Shown in pieces: positions 9,641 through 18,767 of a stretch of 64,000 nucleotides of DNA. Below the pieces are notes generated by a model. That model was given only the letters and a program-made list of their open reading frames with translations. It made no database searches and was not told the origin of the DNA. The stretch comes from Nitrospira sp. KM1 (GTDB lineage Bacteria > Nitrospirota > Nitrospiria > Nitrospirales > Nitrospiraceae), in the NCBI RefSeq assembly GCF_011405515.1, contig NZ_AP022671.1, positions 1,860,001 to 1,924,000 of the forward strand. Reading direction: 5' to 3'. The position numbers were made by a program, and so were the translations under genes. Numbering within the stretch: the stretch's first letter is position 1; each line of letters begins with the position of its first letter.

Positions 9641-10312
9641 CTACCGGCTGGGCAGTACGACCATCGTTTCCGACGGAACGACGATCTGGTCCCCCGGCTT
9701 CAGTTCGATATTCTGCTTTGAACCGTCTCGAACGACGATATCGTCGTAACTCGCCCTTAATTTTGTCTGTCCTTCCTTGGTAAAGCGGAAAATCACGATT
9801 TTGTTTCTGGCAGCTACCTGCGTCAAGCCGCCTGCAACGGTAATTCCTTGCAGCAGCGTAGTCTTACTTTTCAGAGGATACTTTCCCGGCTTGTCCACTT
9901 CTCCAAGCACATAGATTTGGTAACTCTGCACTTCCTTTATCGTGGTCGATATCGTAGGAGTTTCTATATACGCCTTCAGTCGAGAGGATATCTCCTCGGT
10001 CAATTGGGCCGGCGTCTTACCTACCGCAGATATATCACCCAGCAATGGAAGAGAGATTCTTCCGTCAGGTCTGACTTGAACCTGCTTAGAAAGTTCAGCA
10101 TTTTTCCAAACAGTAATTTCGAGAACATCTTCAGGACCAATGATGTAGTCCGACGTCACTACCAGAAAGGCGTTATCGGCCTGAGAAGAGGTTATGCTTG
10201 GTATTGTCGGCAACGGTTTCTTTGAATCAGCCTCGTCGGCAATCACGGGCGTTGCAGTGACCCCGAACATGAGGATGGCAGAGCCTAGGAGGAGACAGGA
10301 GGAGATTTGCAT
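9641..10312 (-). CDS. Polysaccharide export protein (Wza/KpsD-type, Poly_export-SLBB)
   Basis: The 223-residue protein starts at the ATG at 10312, which has AAGGGAG upstream. A signal peptide ends after VIADEA. The Poly_export domain covers about residues 45-125 (DYIIGPEDVLEITVWKNAELS, RPDGRISLPLLGDI) and one SLBB domain follows (YVLGEVDKPGKYPL). This is shorter than Wza, which has extra SLBB copies and a membrane helix, so it resembles the small outer-membrane or periplasmic export proteins of exosortase-type loci. No glycosyltransferases or chain-length regulators lie in the window, so it is an orphan here. Confidence 0.85.
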   Translation of the reverse strand: MQISSCLLLGSAILMFGVTATPVIADEADSKKPLPTIPSITSSQADNAFLVVTSDYIIGPEDVLEITVWKNAELSKQVQVRPDGRISLPLLGDISAVGKTPAQLTEEISSRLKAYIETPTISTTIKEVQSYQIYVLGEVDKPGKYPLKSKTTLLQGITVAGGLTQVAARNKIVIFRFTKEGQTKLRASYDDIVVRDGSKQNIELKPGDQIVVPSETMVVLPSR

Positions 10313-10617
10313 ATTGGCCACTCCCTTACAGTTTACTATTGAAAAGATGAGTTCCCGCCCTGTGGACGGCACCATTATCGAAACAAGTGATCACAGCTCG
10401 TTACGCCCTCGCAAGGCCGGCATGTGATCCATTTGCAATCTAAGGCTACAGCATATCGCATTTGTGAGGGCATATGTTGGAACACTCAGACAGCAGGCCG
10501 GAGTGACCGTTGAACATAACTCTTATTTCACAGTTGCCATCGGCACCGGCAGTATTAATTGTACCCACTCGAGGAATGGGAGAACCATCAGGAGTGAAAC
10601 CGAGGACCATCAATATG
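10313..10617. other. Intergenic region beyond the nxrA breakpoint
   Basis: A minus-strand frame of 69 codons (10446-10655) overlaps the nxrA fragment in another frame. Its amino acids do not resemble NxrA or another family I know. I treat the stretch as unassigned DNA joined to the nxrA relic at about 10625. Confidence 0.4.
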
Positions 10618-11088
10618 TCAGATTGTTTCCGGCGTGAGGTCCGGCGAGCCGGCATCCATCCATTCCTTCCACCCTTTCCGCATCAATGGCCCCTTCAAGC
10701 GATACGGGCCGTAGACGCGGCGATGGAAGGTGAAGCCCTTCAAACACATCCGCGGATTACGGGCGAACGTCCCGCGGTTGCCATAGAGACCTTCGTAGGT
10801 TTGATGATCGTAGTTCTGTTCCACGCGCATGACGACGCCGTTGCGGACGAAGGCGCGGATGCGGCAGGCGTGGGTGTCATTCGGTGAGCAAACCCACGTA
10901 AATGAAGAATCATAGCGATATTGGTCGTGATACACCCGCTCCCATGAGCGATCCGGACAATCACCGAACGGATTGCCCGCCTCGATGACCGGCTGCAGCG
11001 CCGTCAAGGCCAAGACTTTGTCCGCTACCGCGACGGCAGCAATGGAGCCGGCCCATATCTTGAAGAACCGCCTGCGTGATAATGGCAT
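10618..11088 (-). pseudogene. nxrA: Truncated nitrite oxidoreductase alpha subunit (N-terminal relic)
   Basis: Intact NxrA is a molybdopterin oxidoreductase of well over 1,000 residues that oxidises nitrite to nitrate in Nitrospira. Only about 156 residues remain here. They start MPLSRRRFFKIWAGS, a twin-arginine signal, and include WVCSPNDTHACRIRAFVRNG and MCLKGFTFHRRVYGP, the segment that normally holds the first iron-sulfur ligands. The frame stops shortly after SPDLTPE, where the intact protein would continue into its catalytic domains. AGGAGG stands upstream of the ATG, so the relic still has a working translation start. Identification is from memory of Nitrospira NxrA. It cannot be functional as an oxidoreductase. 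Confidence 0.85.
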
Positions 11089-11137
11089 ACGATCCTCCTG
11101 ATGAGATTCCTTTTGCACCGATCACGCTGGCGTATCG

Positions 11138-11281
11138 CTATCGGCTTCTCATGTTCATTCGCTCGAGCCTAACGGACTGTTCGCTCTGTGCCGGAGCTCC
11201 GACAAGCCATATATTCATGCATGCAAATAGAAGGGCACCGAGCCCGCCTACAACCGCAAGCGTTGTCATCATGTCTTCCAT
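11138..11281 (-). CDS. 47-residue single-span membrane protein upstream of the nxrA relic
   Basis: The frame begins MEDMMTTLAVVGG with AAGGAGGG ideally spaced upstream of the ATG at 11281. It has one hydrophobic segment (about residues 5-28), then a charged tail. It runs in the same direction as the nxrA relic, 49 bases ahead of it, and could be the surviving first gene of a degraded nxr transcript. No family is recognised. Confidence 0.55.
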   Translation of the reverse strand: MEDMMTTLAVVGGLGALLFACMNIWLVGAPAQSEQSVRLERMNMRSR

Positions 11282-11319
11282 ATGACCCTCCTTTTTGTTT
11301 CGCGCAGCAGAACCGGCTG

Positions 11320-11496
11320 ATGACCGACACACTGAGCAAACGTTGTGCCGATATGCGTATTCCAGTCAAAAAGAAGCAACGCTGTGAATTATCTGGAAGA
11401 ATTACTCTTCCGAATGGAACAGCCGATGTGGCGGTGTGTGAAATGCTCGTGACGGGTCGCGATCCCTCACACGTCGTCGCGCGGGTCTTGAGATAG
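11320..11496 (+). CDS. Possible 58-residue basic protein
   Basis: A short frame MTDTLSKRCADMRIPVKKKQ ends in a run resembling the end of a beta-strand domain (GTADVAVCEMLVTGRDPSHVVARVL). The ribosome site is poor and no family is recognised. It lies antisense to no other gene, between the 47-residue protein and the sigma-54 activator. Coding status is doubtful. Confidence 0.3.
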   Translation: MTDTLSKRCADMRIPVKKKQRCELSGRITLPNGTADVAVCEMLVTGRDPSHVVARVLR

Positions 11497-11670
11497 TAGC
11501 AGTCGTCTCACGACCGAAATACTAAAGATTTTGTTTCAATTTCAGACACGGATCCTTTCCAAGGTAGTGACTGCACCCAAAACCCAATGCACAAATACCA
11601 TCATAGGGATCGACAAGGAAGAGTTATCTCCTCCAATTCATGCTGGCCGGCCTGAAACATAATTCATTTG

Positions 11671-11685
11671 GGCACATAGCCTGCT
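11671..11685 (+). promoter_or_regulatory. Candidate sigma-54 promoter
   Basis: GGCACATAGCCTGCT matches the -24/-12 consensus GGCACG-N4-TTGCW with GG and GC exactly 12 bases apart. It lies about 110 bases upstream of the GTG start of a sigma-54-dependent activator gene. Single matches of this kind also occur by chance. Confidence 0.4.
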
Positions 11686-11794
11686 CTATCAGTAGTAGCA
11701 AGTTCGTAGTACCTTAAGATTGTGCGGCATTACAATTCGCACACGTTCGCGCGTTCTTCATCATTATTCGTCCATTCAAAAGACCGAGGTAACC

Positions 11795-13387
11795 GTGAGT
11801 GAAACCAATCGCCGATATCACGCCTTACTCGAAGTTGCGAATGTGCTCAACTCACAGCGCGAGATGAATAGCCTGTGGCAAGCCTGTACCGAGCATATCA
11901 AGGAGGTCGTGTCCTGGGAACGGGCGGGAGTTTTGCTTTATATTCCAGAAAAAGATGGATTTCGGTTCCACGCTTTGGAGACCGCCATACCGAAGCCGCT
12001 GCTTCAGCGCGGCGCCATCATTCCAAGAATCGGCAGCGCGGTGGGATGGGTCTATGACCATCGTCGAACGCACGTTCGGCCGGACCTGCAACGGCAGCAG
12101 GTGTTCTTTGAAGACCAGTACTATGCGGAAGAAGGTCTCGGCTGCATGGTGAACCTGCCTCTCATGACTCGCGGAAACTGTCTTGGCACCCTCAATATCG
12201 GCAGCATGGCTTCAGGCCAGCCGGATGCCGAGACATTGGAGTTTTTGGGACAGATTGCGATTCAAGTCGCGCATGCCATCGAGAACGTTCAGGCTTACGA
12301 GCAGCTCCATCAGATGAGTCAGCAGCTTGCCAAGCAGAATGCCTACCTCACCGAAGAAATCAAGCAGGAATACAATTTAGGGCTCATGCTGGGCCAGAGC
12401 GAGGGGCTGCGAAAAGTGCAGGCGCAAATTCAGGCGGTGGCTGGGACAACGACGACGGTCTTAATCATGGGGGAGACCGGTACTGGGAAAGAGCTCGCCG
12501 CGCGCATCCTCCACGAAAATAGCCTTCGGCGCGACAAACCCTTTGTGCGGCTCAATTGCGCCGCCCTCCCTAGCGGCCTCGTCGAGAGCGAATTGTTTGG
12601 ACATGAGCGGGGGGCATTTACCGGAGCCGTGCAGAGGCACCAGGGTCGCTTTGAACTGGCTCATGAGGGAACATTGTTCCTCGATGAAATCGGGGAAATG
12701 CCGTTGCAGGCACAGGCGAAACTCCTCCGGGTATTGGAGGACCACCACGTCGATCGCATCGGAGGAGTGAAGCCGGTCCGGGTCGACGTCCGTGTGATCG
12801 CAGCGACGAATGCCGATCTCGCCGAAGCCGTGGCCCAGAAGCGGTTCCGTGCGGATTTATACTATCGACTGCAAGTGTTTCCCATCACACTGCCCCCTTT
12901 GCGGGAGCGCCGGGAGGATATTGTGCTTCTTGCCCAATACTTTCTTCAGATTTATCGAAAGAGACTCAACCGACGAAACCTGGAGTTTCACGATTCGGCA
13001 TTGACGCAGCTCACGCGTTACGACTGGCCGGGGAATATCCGTGAACTTCAGAATGTCATTGAGCGGGCTGCCATTCTCACGAAGACTCATCGCGTCGAAA
13101 TCGACGAGCATGCGCTGGGTCCCGCCCCAAAGCACGAGGCCACCGCTGAACAAGCCGTCACGTTGTACGACTCGGAACGCCGCCACATTCTCACCACGCT
13201 CGAACACCTTGGCTGGCGTATTGACGGACCGCTCGGAGCCGCTCACCGATTGGGCCTCAATCCGAGTACGTTGCGGAGCCGCATGAAGAAGCTGGGATTG
13301 TCACGGCCTACATCACTTCCCCCCTTGAATTCATTTACCGTCTACTCCTCCGGCAGCACGAACAATCACGTGTCATCTCAAAAATAG
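11795..13387 (+). CDS. Sigma-54-dependent activator with GAF sensor domain (FhlA/NorR-like)
   Basis: Activates transcription by sigma-54 RNA polymerase through ATP hydrolysis. I choose the GTG at 11795 (530 residues) because GAGG lies just upstream; the frame could open earlier at a TTG at 11720. Residues about 1-170 form a GAF domain. The AAA+ domain has the Walker A GETGTGKE, the sigma-54 contact loop GAFTGA, the Walker B LFLDEIGEMPL and the arginine-finger region. The C-terminus is a Fis-type helix-turn-helix (GAAHRLGLNPSTLRSRMKKLGL). There is no receiver domain, so it senses a ligand rather than a phosphate. Its ligand and targets cannot be read from the sequence. Confidence 0.9.
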   Translation: MSETNRRYHALLEVANVLNSQREMNSLWQACTEHIKEVVSWERAGVLLYIPEKDGFRFHALETAIPKPLLQRGAIIPRIGSAVGWVYDHRRTHVRPDLQRQQVFFEDQYYAEEGLGCMVNLPLMTRGNCLGTLNIGSMASGQPDAETLEFLGQIAIQVAHAIENVQAYEQLHQMSQQLAKQNAYLTEEIKQEYNLGLMLGQSEGLRKVQAQIQAVAGTTTTVLIMGETGTGKELAARILHENSLRRDKPFVRLNCAALPSGLVESELFGHERGAFTGAVQRHQGRFELAHEGTLFLDEIGEMPLQAQAKLLRVLEDHHVDRIGGVKPVRVDVRVIAATNADLAEAVAQKRFRADLYYRLQVFPITLPPLRERREDIVLLAQYFLQIYRKRLNRRNLEFHDSALTQLTRYDWPGNIRELQNVIERAAILTKTHRVEIDEHALGPAPKHEATAEQAVTLYDSERRHILTTLEHLGWRIDGPLGAAHRLGLNPSTLRSRMKKLGLSRPTSLPPLNSFTVYSSGSTNNHVSSQK

Positions 13388-13394
13388 TTGCCTA

Positions 13395-13600
13395 ATCGGG
13401 GATGTCGGGCTCACCGCACGGACTGTGTCGTGCTCGAACTGGCTTTGCCGGATATCTTGGGTCTTGAGATCCTGTTTGAGCCTGCTCCTGATCCGGAACA
13501 TCCCCGCCGTGGCGGTCATCGTCATGCCACTCACGGTCTGCCCGGCTCGTTGGCAAGTATGAAAGAATACGACCGGGGGGCCGTTGCGGGTCACTCGCTC
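13395..13600 (+). pseudogene. Relic of a response-regulator receiver domain
   Basis: One frame reads DCVVLELALPDILGLEIL, the pattern around a receiver phosphorylation site with Asp replaced by Glu. A one-base shift then gives LLLIRNIPAVAVIVM, matching the next receiver strand, and a further frame gives a KEY..GAVA-like segment. The order fits a receiver of the family. Only a short stretch survives with at least one frameshift. Confidence 0.4.
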
Positions 13601-14494
13601 GTTCGCAAATTTGCAATATCGCGTAACGGCGGCGCGCCGAATAAGCGCCTGTACTCTCGGCTGAATTGGGAGGGGCTTTCATAGCCGACTCGGAGCGCCG
13701 CGCTGGCAGCATCCGAATATTCGATGAGCATCAAGCGCCGCGCTTCGTTCAGGCGCAGCCATTTTTGATACTGCAAGGGACTCATGGCTGTCAGTGCTCG
13801 GAAATGATGGTGAAAGGTTGATGGGCTCATATTGACTTGGGTGGCCAGGTCTTCAATTCGTAACGGCTCCGTGAAACGACTCCTCGCGAATCAATGGCCC
13901 GCGTGATCTGGTGGCTCTGACTTCCCGCCGATGCCATATGCCGCAATCGCGCACCTTGATCACCGGCCAGTAACCGGTACACGATTTCGCGCTGGATGAT
14001 CGGCGCAAGAATCGGAATATCCTTCGGCTCATCAAGCAGGTCGACCAACCGCTGAAACGCGGCGAGGAGAGGCAGCGTGACCTCGCCCACCGCCATGCCG
14101 CGGCTTGAGTGTCGCGCACGCGGCACGGGGACGTTACTGTCCACCATGAGTTGCGAGATTTCACAGCGATCAAGCTTCAAAAGAAGACTCAGGTAAGGCT
14201 CGGCCGACTCGCTTTGATGATCTGGCACACGGCCGGCAGATCTATGGACGTGATCAAATAATGGTGAGGGTCGTACTCATACACCTCTTCTCCGAGCACC
14301 ACTCGTTTGGTCCCTTGTGCGATCAAACAGATGCTCCGCTCGTACATATAGCTCGCAGGGAGTGTGAGCGCATCCCGCCGAAACAATGATAATCCTGGAA
14401 TTGAGGTCGTAAGCTGATCGCCCTGTTCAGTCCATCGCGCCAGGCTCTTCCGCAGCGAGTCGAGTCCCATTGCCATACTTTTCTTCTCACGCAT
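13591..14494 (-). pseudogene. AraC-family regulator broken by frameshifts
   Basis: Three consecutive minus-strand frames join into one AraC-type protein with an AraC_N domain. The first (14518-14189) carries SICLIAQGTKRVVLGEEVYEYDP. The second (to about 13850) carries EPYLSLLLKLDRCEIS and REIVYRLLAGDQGARLRHMA. The third (13830-13591) carries the helix-turn-helix [24 protein letters not shown]. Junctions near 14200 and 13885 need single- or double-base corrections, for example to restore REESF and [14 protein letters not shown]. Probably inactivated; sequencing error at both sites is possible but less likely, as neither is in a homopolymer. Confidence 0.75.
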
Positions 14495-14729
14495 CTGATC
14501 GACCGGCTGCTTGCGCACGGAAGGTCTTCCATCCAGGATTATCAGATCTGTATCTTACAAAGGCCCGCTTCGCCGGACAATCTCGTTTTCTCAACGCTCG
14601 GACAATTAGGCAAGAAATGAACAGGATTGGGCTACCTGCCTGTGTGCCTATAGGCGTACAAGCTGAATTGCCAACAACGCGGCAAGTATTTTCCCGCTGC
14701 CACAGCTACCCATCGCATGAGGTGAAACG

Positions 14730-15701
14730 ATGAGCAGAATATCCAAAGAGAGAATGGAAAAGGCCCTTGAACAGCGTAAGACCATTTCCGCCCAAGATTA
14801 TGAGAAGGTAAAAGGGATGGCCAACATCGTCCGTCCCTTACGCAGCGTGATCCACAAAACACCCGACGATTATGGCATGACCGGATGGAAGGATCTCGTC
14901 ATCCCCTCCGACGACGGCACCCCGCTGGAAGCCTGGTACATTCCAGCCAAGGGTGGAGAGAGCAACAAGCTGATCATCTTCAATCACGCACTCCCGATGT
15001 GCCGCGCCGGATTCCCAGGTCATTTGGGTGAGCCGTGGAGTATGTATGACGCAGTCGAGATCGACTTCGTGATCCAATACAAGCATCTGACCGATGCCGG
15101 CTATAACGTCCTCACCTATGACATCCGCAACCACGGCAACAGTAGTGCCGCTAACGGCGGCCTGAGTGGCATCGGGCAATGGGAATGGCGTGACTGCGTC
15201 GGCGTCAAGAAGCTTGTAGACAACCATCCGTCGCTTTCAAAGATGACGGTCGGCCTCTACAGCCAGTGCATGGGGGGAAACTCGCAATATCATGCCATCC
15301 ACCGCCGTCCCGACCTATTCCAAAATGTCACATGCATGGTAAGTCCCATGGTGGTCTCCATGGCGGCAATCTACGATGCCTTCTCGGAATTGCAGGGGGT
15401 GAGGCAGTACCAGGAATTGATCGATCTAGAACTGCTCAAGATGGGCGCATTTGTCGCTGCCGAGATGACTCCGCACTTGTGGGCCGCGAGCGTGAAGATG
15501 CCCGTCCTGATGGTTCAAGTGCTGAAGGACGCGTGGACAAGGAATCCGGAAGATGCACAAAAGACCTTCGACTTGCTTGCGAGCAAGGAGAAGGAGCTGT
15601 TCTGGATCGAAAACACCACGAGACGTTTCAAGGATGGCTACAACTACTTCGGGAGGCATCCCGAAAAAGTCCTCTCCTTCTTCGACAGCCATATGAAGTG
15701 A
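14730..15701 (+). CDS. Alpha/beta hydrolase-fold protein with Cys at the nucleophile position
   Basis: The 323-residue protein has the fold signatures of a serine hydrolase: a histidine-containing oxyanion region (IIFNHALPM), a YDIRNHGNS segment before the elbow, and the elbow itself YSQCMGG. The expected Ser is replaced by Cys180 (codon TGC at 15267). Cysteine nucleophiles are known in dienelactone hydrolase. The start has GAGGTG at good spacing. It has no signal peptide. Substrate unknown. The gene is convergent with the batD end of the next operon. Confidence 0.7.
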   Translation: MSRISKERMEKALEQRKTISAQDYEKVKGMANIVRPLRSVIHKTPDDYGMTGWKDLVIPSDDGTPLEAWYIPAKGGESNKLIIFNHALPMCRAGFPGHLGEPWSMYDAVEIDFVIQYKHLTDAGYNVLTYDIRNHGNSSAANGGLSGIGQWEWRDCVGVKKLVDNHPSLSKMTVGLYSQCMGGNSQYHAIHRRPDLFQNVTCMVSPMVVSMAAIYDAFSELQGVRQYQELIDLELLKMGAFVAAEMTPHLWAASVKMPVLMVQVLKDAWTRNPEDAQKTFDLLASKEKELFWIENTTRRFKDGYNYFGRHPEKVLSFFDSHMK

Positions 15702-15801
15702 GCATTCGATCCCCGACGGCAGCCTTTGCAGAGCGGGCCGTTGGGGTGTGCCCGGTTCCTTAATGCGAGCCCTCGCCACAGCATGAGTAGGAATGCGTTG
15801 A

Positions 15802-17151
15802 TCACTTCGGGTTTAGCGGTGCGAGCGGCCGTTCGTCATCTTCCGGTCGCATCTCCTTCTCAGCCAAAAGACGCTGACGGACATGGTGTAAAGACCGACC
15901 AAAATCTCGACTTGAATAATTTGACCGTGAGACCGCTGCAGGTCCAAACCGCCCGGACAGCAGCCCTTTGCTTGTTCTCTCAAAGAGGTCATCGTGGGCC
16001 AACGCAGCCGAACGTCCCACAAGCGCCGGCTCCTCGCCTCCCGTGCGGTCCAGCCATTGATACAAGCATCGAACGGCCTCAATATCATCTGCATGACGAA
16101 CCGCTTTCTCAAGTCGTGCAAACGCTGCTCGCTCTGAATCTTGATATTGCCGCTGCCGTTCGACCCGCCGGGCCATGTACTTCTTCACAAATTGTCTAGC
16201 CTGTGGCCACAGCAGCACGATCACTCCGACAATTCCGAGTACTCCAACGACCCACAACCGTGACGGTCGAAGTGCTTCCCCTTCGGCCGACAGACGGGCG
16301 GAAATGTTAGACGATATGGCGATGTCCGGCCGATAATTTGGGTTCGGCGATACCTCCAACACAACGGGGGGGATGAGATGTTCTCGCAGCTTGCGTCGAT
16401 GGGTATCCCACCATTGGACAGTAATGCTCGGCAATTCATATTTCCCGGCTCGTTCAAGGGTGTATGTGACCGACTCGGTACGACGACCGGCAAGGAAGCC
16501 CTGCCGTTCCTTGGAAATGTTCTCCACCCGGGGAGCATTGGGATAGAGGGCCAATCCTTCGACTTCGATGAAAGAAATGGGAGGAAGAAACATTCCCGGC
16601 GTGCCCTGCGCCGTCAGGACAATCGTGCGCGTCACGGCATCTCCAACCCGCAACCCTGGCAACCCCCGATCGAACGTCTGGGCGACGTCTAGACGACTCG
16701 TGGCAAAAAACTCGGCCATCCCTTCGGCTCCCGCTGGAACGCGCGCCGTCATTCTCCGGACCGGTGTCCAGACGGTCACCGGTCTCCCGACTAGCCCTTG
16801 ATGTATTTGGACCCGCAGGCGAGGGATGACATAGTCGCGCGGTTCCATTGGTGTGACCCTGTAGATCCGGGAGAGACCGAACCATTGTACTCCGTCGATC
16901 GTTTCCGTCAGATGGGCCGGCGCTTCATCGGATACAGTCACCAATGCGCCGGGCATATCCAGCATGGGTAATTCCGGGGCGCCGGTGAACCACGTCGTCA
17001 CTAGCACATCCACGATCAGTTTCATGGGTTGACCCACGACCACGGTTCCAGCGGGCTCAAGATGAGCGCGTATCATCGAACGGGGGGCGTCGTCCGCCGA
17101 CACATACGCGGGCAGCATGGACAATCCGAACACGAACCAGAGGAGCCTCAT
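15802..17151 (-). CDS. batD: BatD-like membrane protein
   Basis: The last gene of the MoxR/Bat operon. The 449-residue protein has a signal peptide (MRLLWFVFGLSMLPAYVSA), a large periplasmic beta-rich part typical of BatD (VVVGQPMKLIVDV, YTLERAGKYELPSITVQWWD) and a single membrane helix at about residues 292-312 (LWVVGVLGIVGVIVLLW) followed by a basic cytoplasmic tail. Its ATG overlaps the stop of the upstream VWA-TPR gene (ATGA), implying coupled translation. The family's role is thought to be in envelope stress tolerance and complex assembly; the exact function is unknown. Confidence 0.8.
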   Translation of the reverse strand: MRLLWFVFGLSMLPAYVSADDAPRSMIRAHLEPAGTVVVGQPMKLIVDVLVTTWFTGAPELPMLDMPGALVTVSDEAPAHLTETIDGVQWFGLSRIYRVTPMEPRDYVIPRLRVQIHQGLVGRPVTVWTPVRRMTARVPAGAEGMAEFFATSRLDVAQTFDRGLPGLRVGDAVTRTIVLTAQGTPGMFLPPISFIEVEGLALYPNAPRVENISKERQGFLAGRRTESVTYTLERAGKYELPSITVQWWDTHRRKLREHLIPPVVLEVSPNPNYRPDIAISSNISARLSAEGEALRPSRLWVVGVLGIVGVIVLLWPQARQFVKKYMARRVERQRQYQDSERAAFARLEKAVRHADDIEAVRCLYQWLDRTGGEEPALVGRSAALAHDDLFERTSKGLLSGRFGPAAVSRSNYSSRDFGRSLHHVRQRLLAEKEMRPEDDERPLAPLNPK

Positions 17152-18767
17152 GGAGGACCTTTCGGCTTTTTCGTTTGTGCGTCGGCTTCGATGCGAAACT
17201 TTTCACGCAAGAAGGCCGCGGGTGAAACGTGAAGATTCCGCATCCACAGTTTCGCCATTTGATCCGGTTGAATCTTGAATTGCGGAATCTTTCCCGGCTT
17301 CCCGCGCTTACCCTTTTCATCGAACTTGATGTCATCGGGATCCAGATTCGGATCGGCTTCGCCTTCTTCAGGGGGTTTGGGTTTCCTGGGAATGAGCGAA
17401 GCGACCAATCTTCTATTCTCAGTCGCCTCCGGAAAGACCTCCCGCCGCTTCAGCGCGTTGTCATACGCTCCTACGGCAGCCGGATAGTCCCGCCTTCGCG
17501 CATAGCAGTTGCCCATGAGAAAGAAGGCCTCGGCGCTGTCCAGGCCCGCAAATTGCGCGAGCGCCGAGGCGGAGTCCCCGGCTCGATAGTACGCAAGCCC
17601 TTTCCACAGCGGATCCTGGTACCGTTGGGCGGAGGTCACATAGTCACCGTGCTCGAAATACCAACGGCCCTGCTGATCCGGCGTCAGAAAGAGATCGATA
17701 AAACGGAAATTCGCTCCGGCTGGTTCAGGCAAACACAGTGCCGTGGCCACTATGAGGGGCAGCACCAATCCTGGCGTCCATCGCACAGTCCAGCCGCGCC
17801 GGAACCAGAAACCTGCGAGCAGCAAAAGGGGAAATGTTCCAAAATATCCGAACTCGCGCCATCGGACATCCGCGTTCTTTTCTTCCATGACCTGCAAGTG
17901 ATGCAACGCTCGTTGCTGCACCCATTCCACATCGGTTTTGTCGATCGTCAGACTAGCGACGGGCACCCCCGCTGCGGAGCTCAGTCGCGAAAACACTTCA
18001 CGATCAAGCCCGGCATGGAGCGGTTTCCCATGGGCATCGGTTACGAATCGTCCTCGAGCACCTCGAATCGGTCCCCCCTGTGATGTGCCCGCCACGAGTG
18101 CGATCACCTGATGCGAAGACTGCTGGCTATGCGCGATAAACGCGGGGATCTCCGTCTCTTCCAATCCATCGGTGATGAAGAGGATCGTACCGGGAGCCGA
18201 TTCGACGGCCAGCACATGATCGGCCAGCGCCAGTGCCTCGGCAGGGTGCCTGCCGGAAACCGGCATGAGCCCCGTATCGAGTGCGCCAAGAAACAGATCG
18301 AGCAGTTCGGGGTCTTCGGTGGGAGGCAGGACCAAATGGGCGGTGCCTGCGTAGACCACCAGACCTGTACGAGAGCCGGATCGTAATGCAGCAAGATCAC
18401 GCACTTTTTGTTTCGCACGCTCAAGCCTCGTTGGCGGCACATCGACGGCATCCATGGTTCGCGAGAGATCGAGCGCGACGACCATGAGTGCATGATCTTC
18501 AACAAACGGCGGAGGTTCCTTCTCCCACGTCGGCCCTGCCGCTGCGATGCCTCCGAGCATTATGACAGCGGCAGCCCAATGGATGGGCTTGAATCTCACA
18601 CCCGTTTTCTGCCCCACGAGGAGATGCTCGAGAAGTTGTGGTTCGATGATGTCGCGCCACTGCGCTCGGGGATCAGCCTGCTTGCGCCAGATCCAGACGA
18701 TGATGATGGCAGCCGGCATCAGCAACAGCCACATGGGACGGAGAAAGTGAAATAATTCGATGTTCAC
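17148..18767 (-). CDS. batB: VWA-TPR membrane protein (BatB/BatC-like fusion)
   Basis: The GTG at 18767 overlaps the stop of the preceding batA gene (GTGA), so I prefer it to longer frames. The 539-residue protein has N-terminal membrane helices (MWLLLMPAAIIIVWIW and a second near residue 60), a VWA domain with MIDAS motif DLSRT, further membrane segments after the VWA domain (FGTFPLLLLAGFWFRRGW and a following one), and TPR-like helices towards the end (GDYVTSAQRYQDPLWKGLAYYRAGD). In some bacteria BatB and BatC are separate; here the VWA and TPR parts are joined. The C-terminal tail is charged. Confidence 0.83.
   Translation of the reverse strand: MNIELFHFLRPMWLLLMPAAIIIVWIWRKQADPRAQWRDIIEPQLLEHLLVGQKTGVRFKPIHWAAAVIMLGGIAAAGPTWEKEPPPFVEDHALMVVALDLSRTMDAVDVPPTRLERAKQKVRDLAALRSGSRTGLVVYAGTAHLVLPPTEDPELLDLFLGALDTGLMPVSGRHPAEALALADHVLAVESAPGTILFITDGLEETEIPAFIAHSQQSSHQVIALVAGTSQGGPIRGARGRFVTDAHGKPLHAGLDREVFSRLSSAAGVPVASLTIDKTDVEWVQQRALHHLQVMEEKNADVRWREFGYFGTFPLLLLAGFWFRRGWTVRWTPGLVLPLIVATALCLPEPAGANFRFIDLFLTPDQQGRWYFEHGDYVTSAQRYQDPLWKGLAYYRAGDSASALAQFAGLDSAEAFFLMGNCYARRRDYPAAVGAYDNALKRREVFPEATENRRLVASLIPRKPKPPEEGEADPNLDPDDIKFDEKGKRGKPGKIPQFKIQPDQMAKLWMRNLHVSPAAFLREKFRIEADAQTKKPKGPP

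Noticed and set aside
10446-10655. 69-codon minus-strand frame as a continuation of nxrA
   Set aside because: It is in another frame and its residues do not resemble the next NxrA segment; I treat it as unrelated sequence.
13591-14494. Sequencing error as the cause of the AraC breaks
   Set aside because: Two separate breaks, neither in a homopolymer, and an adjacent relic make real decay more likely, though resequencing could change this.
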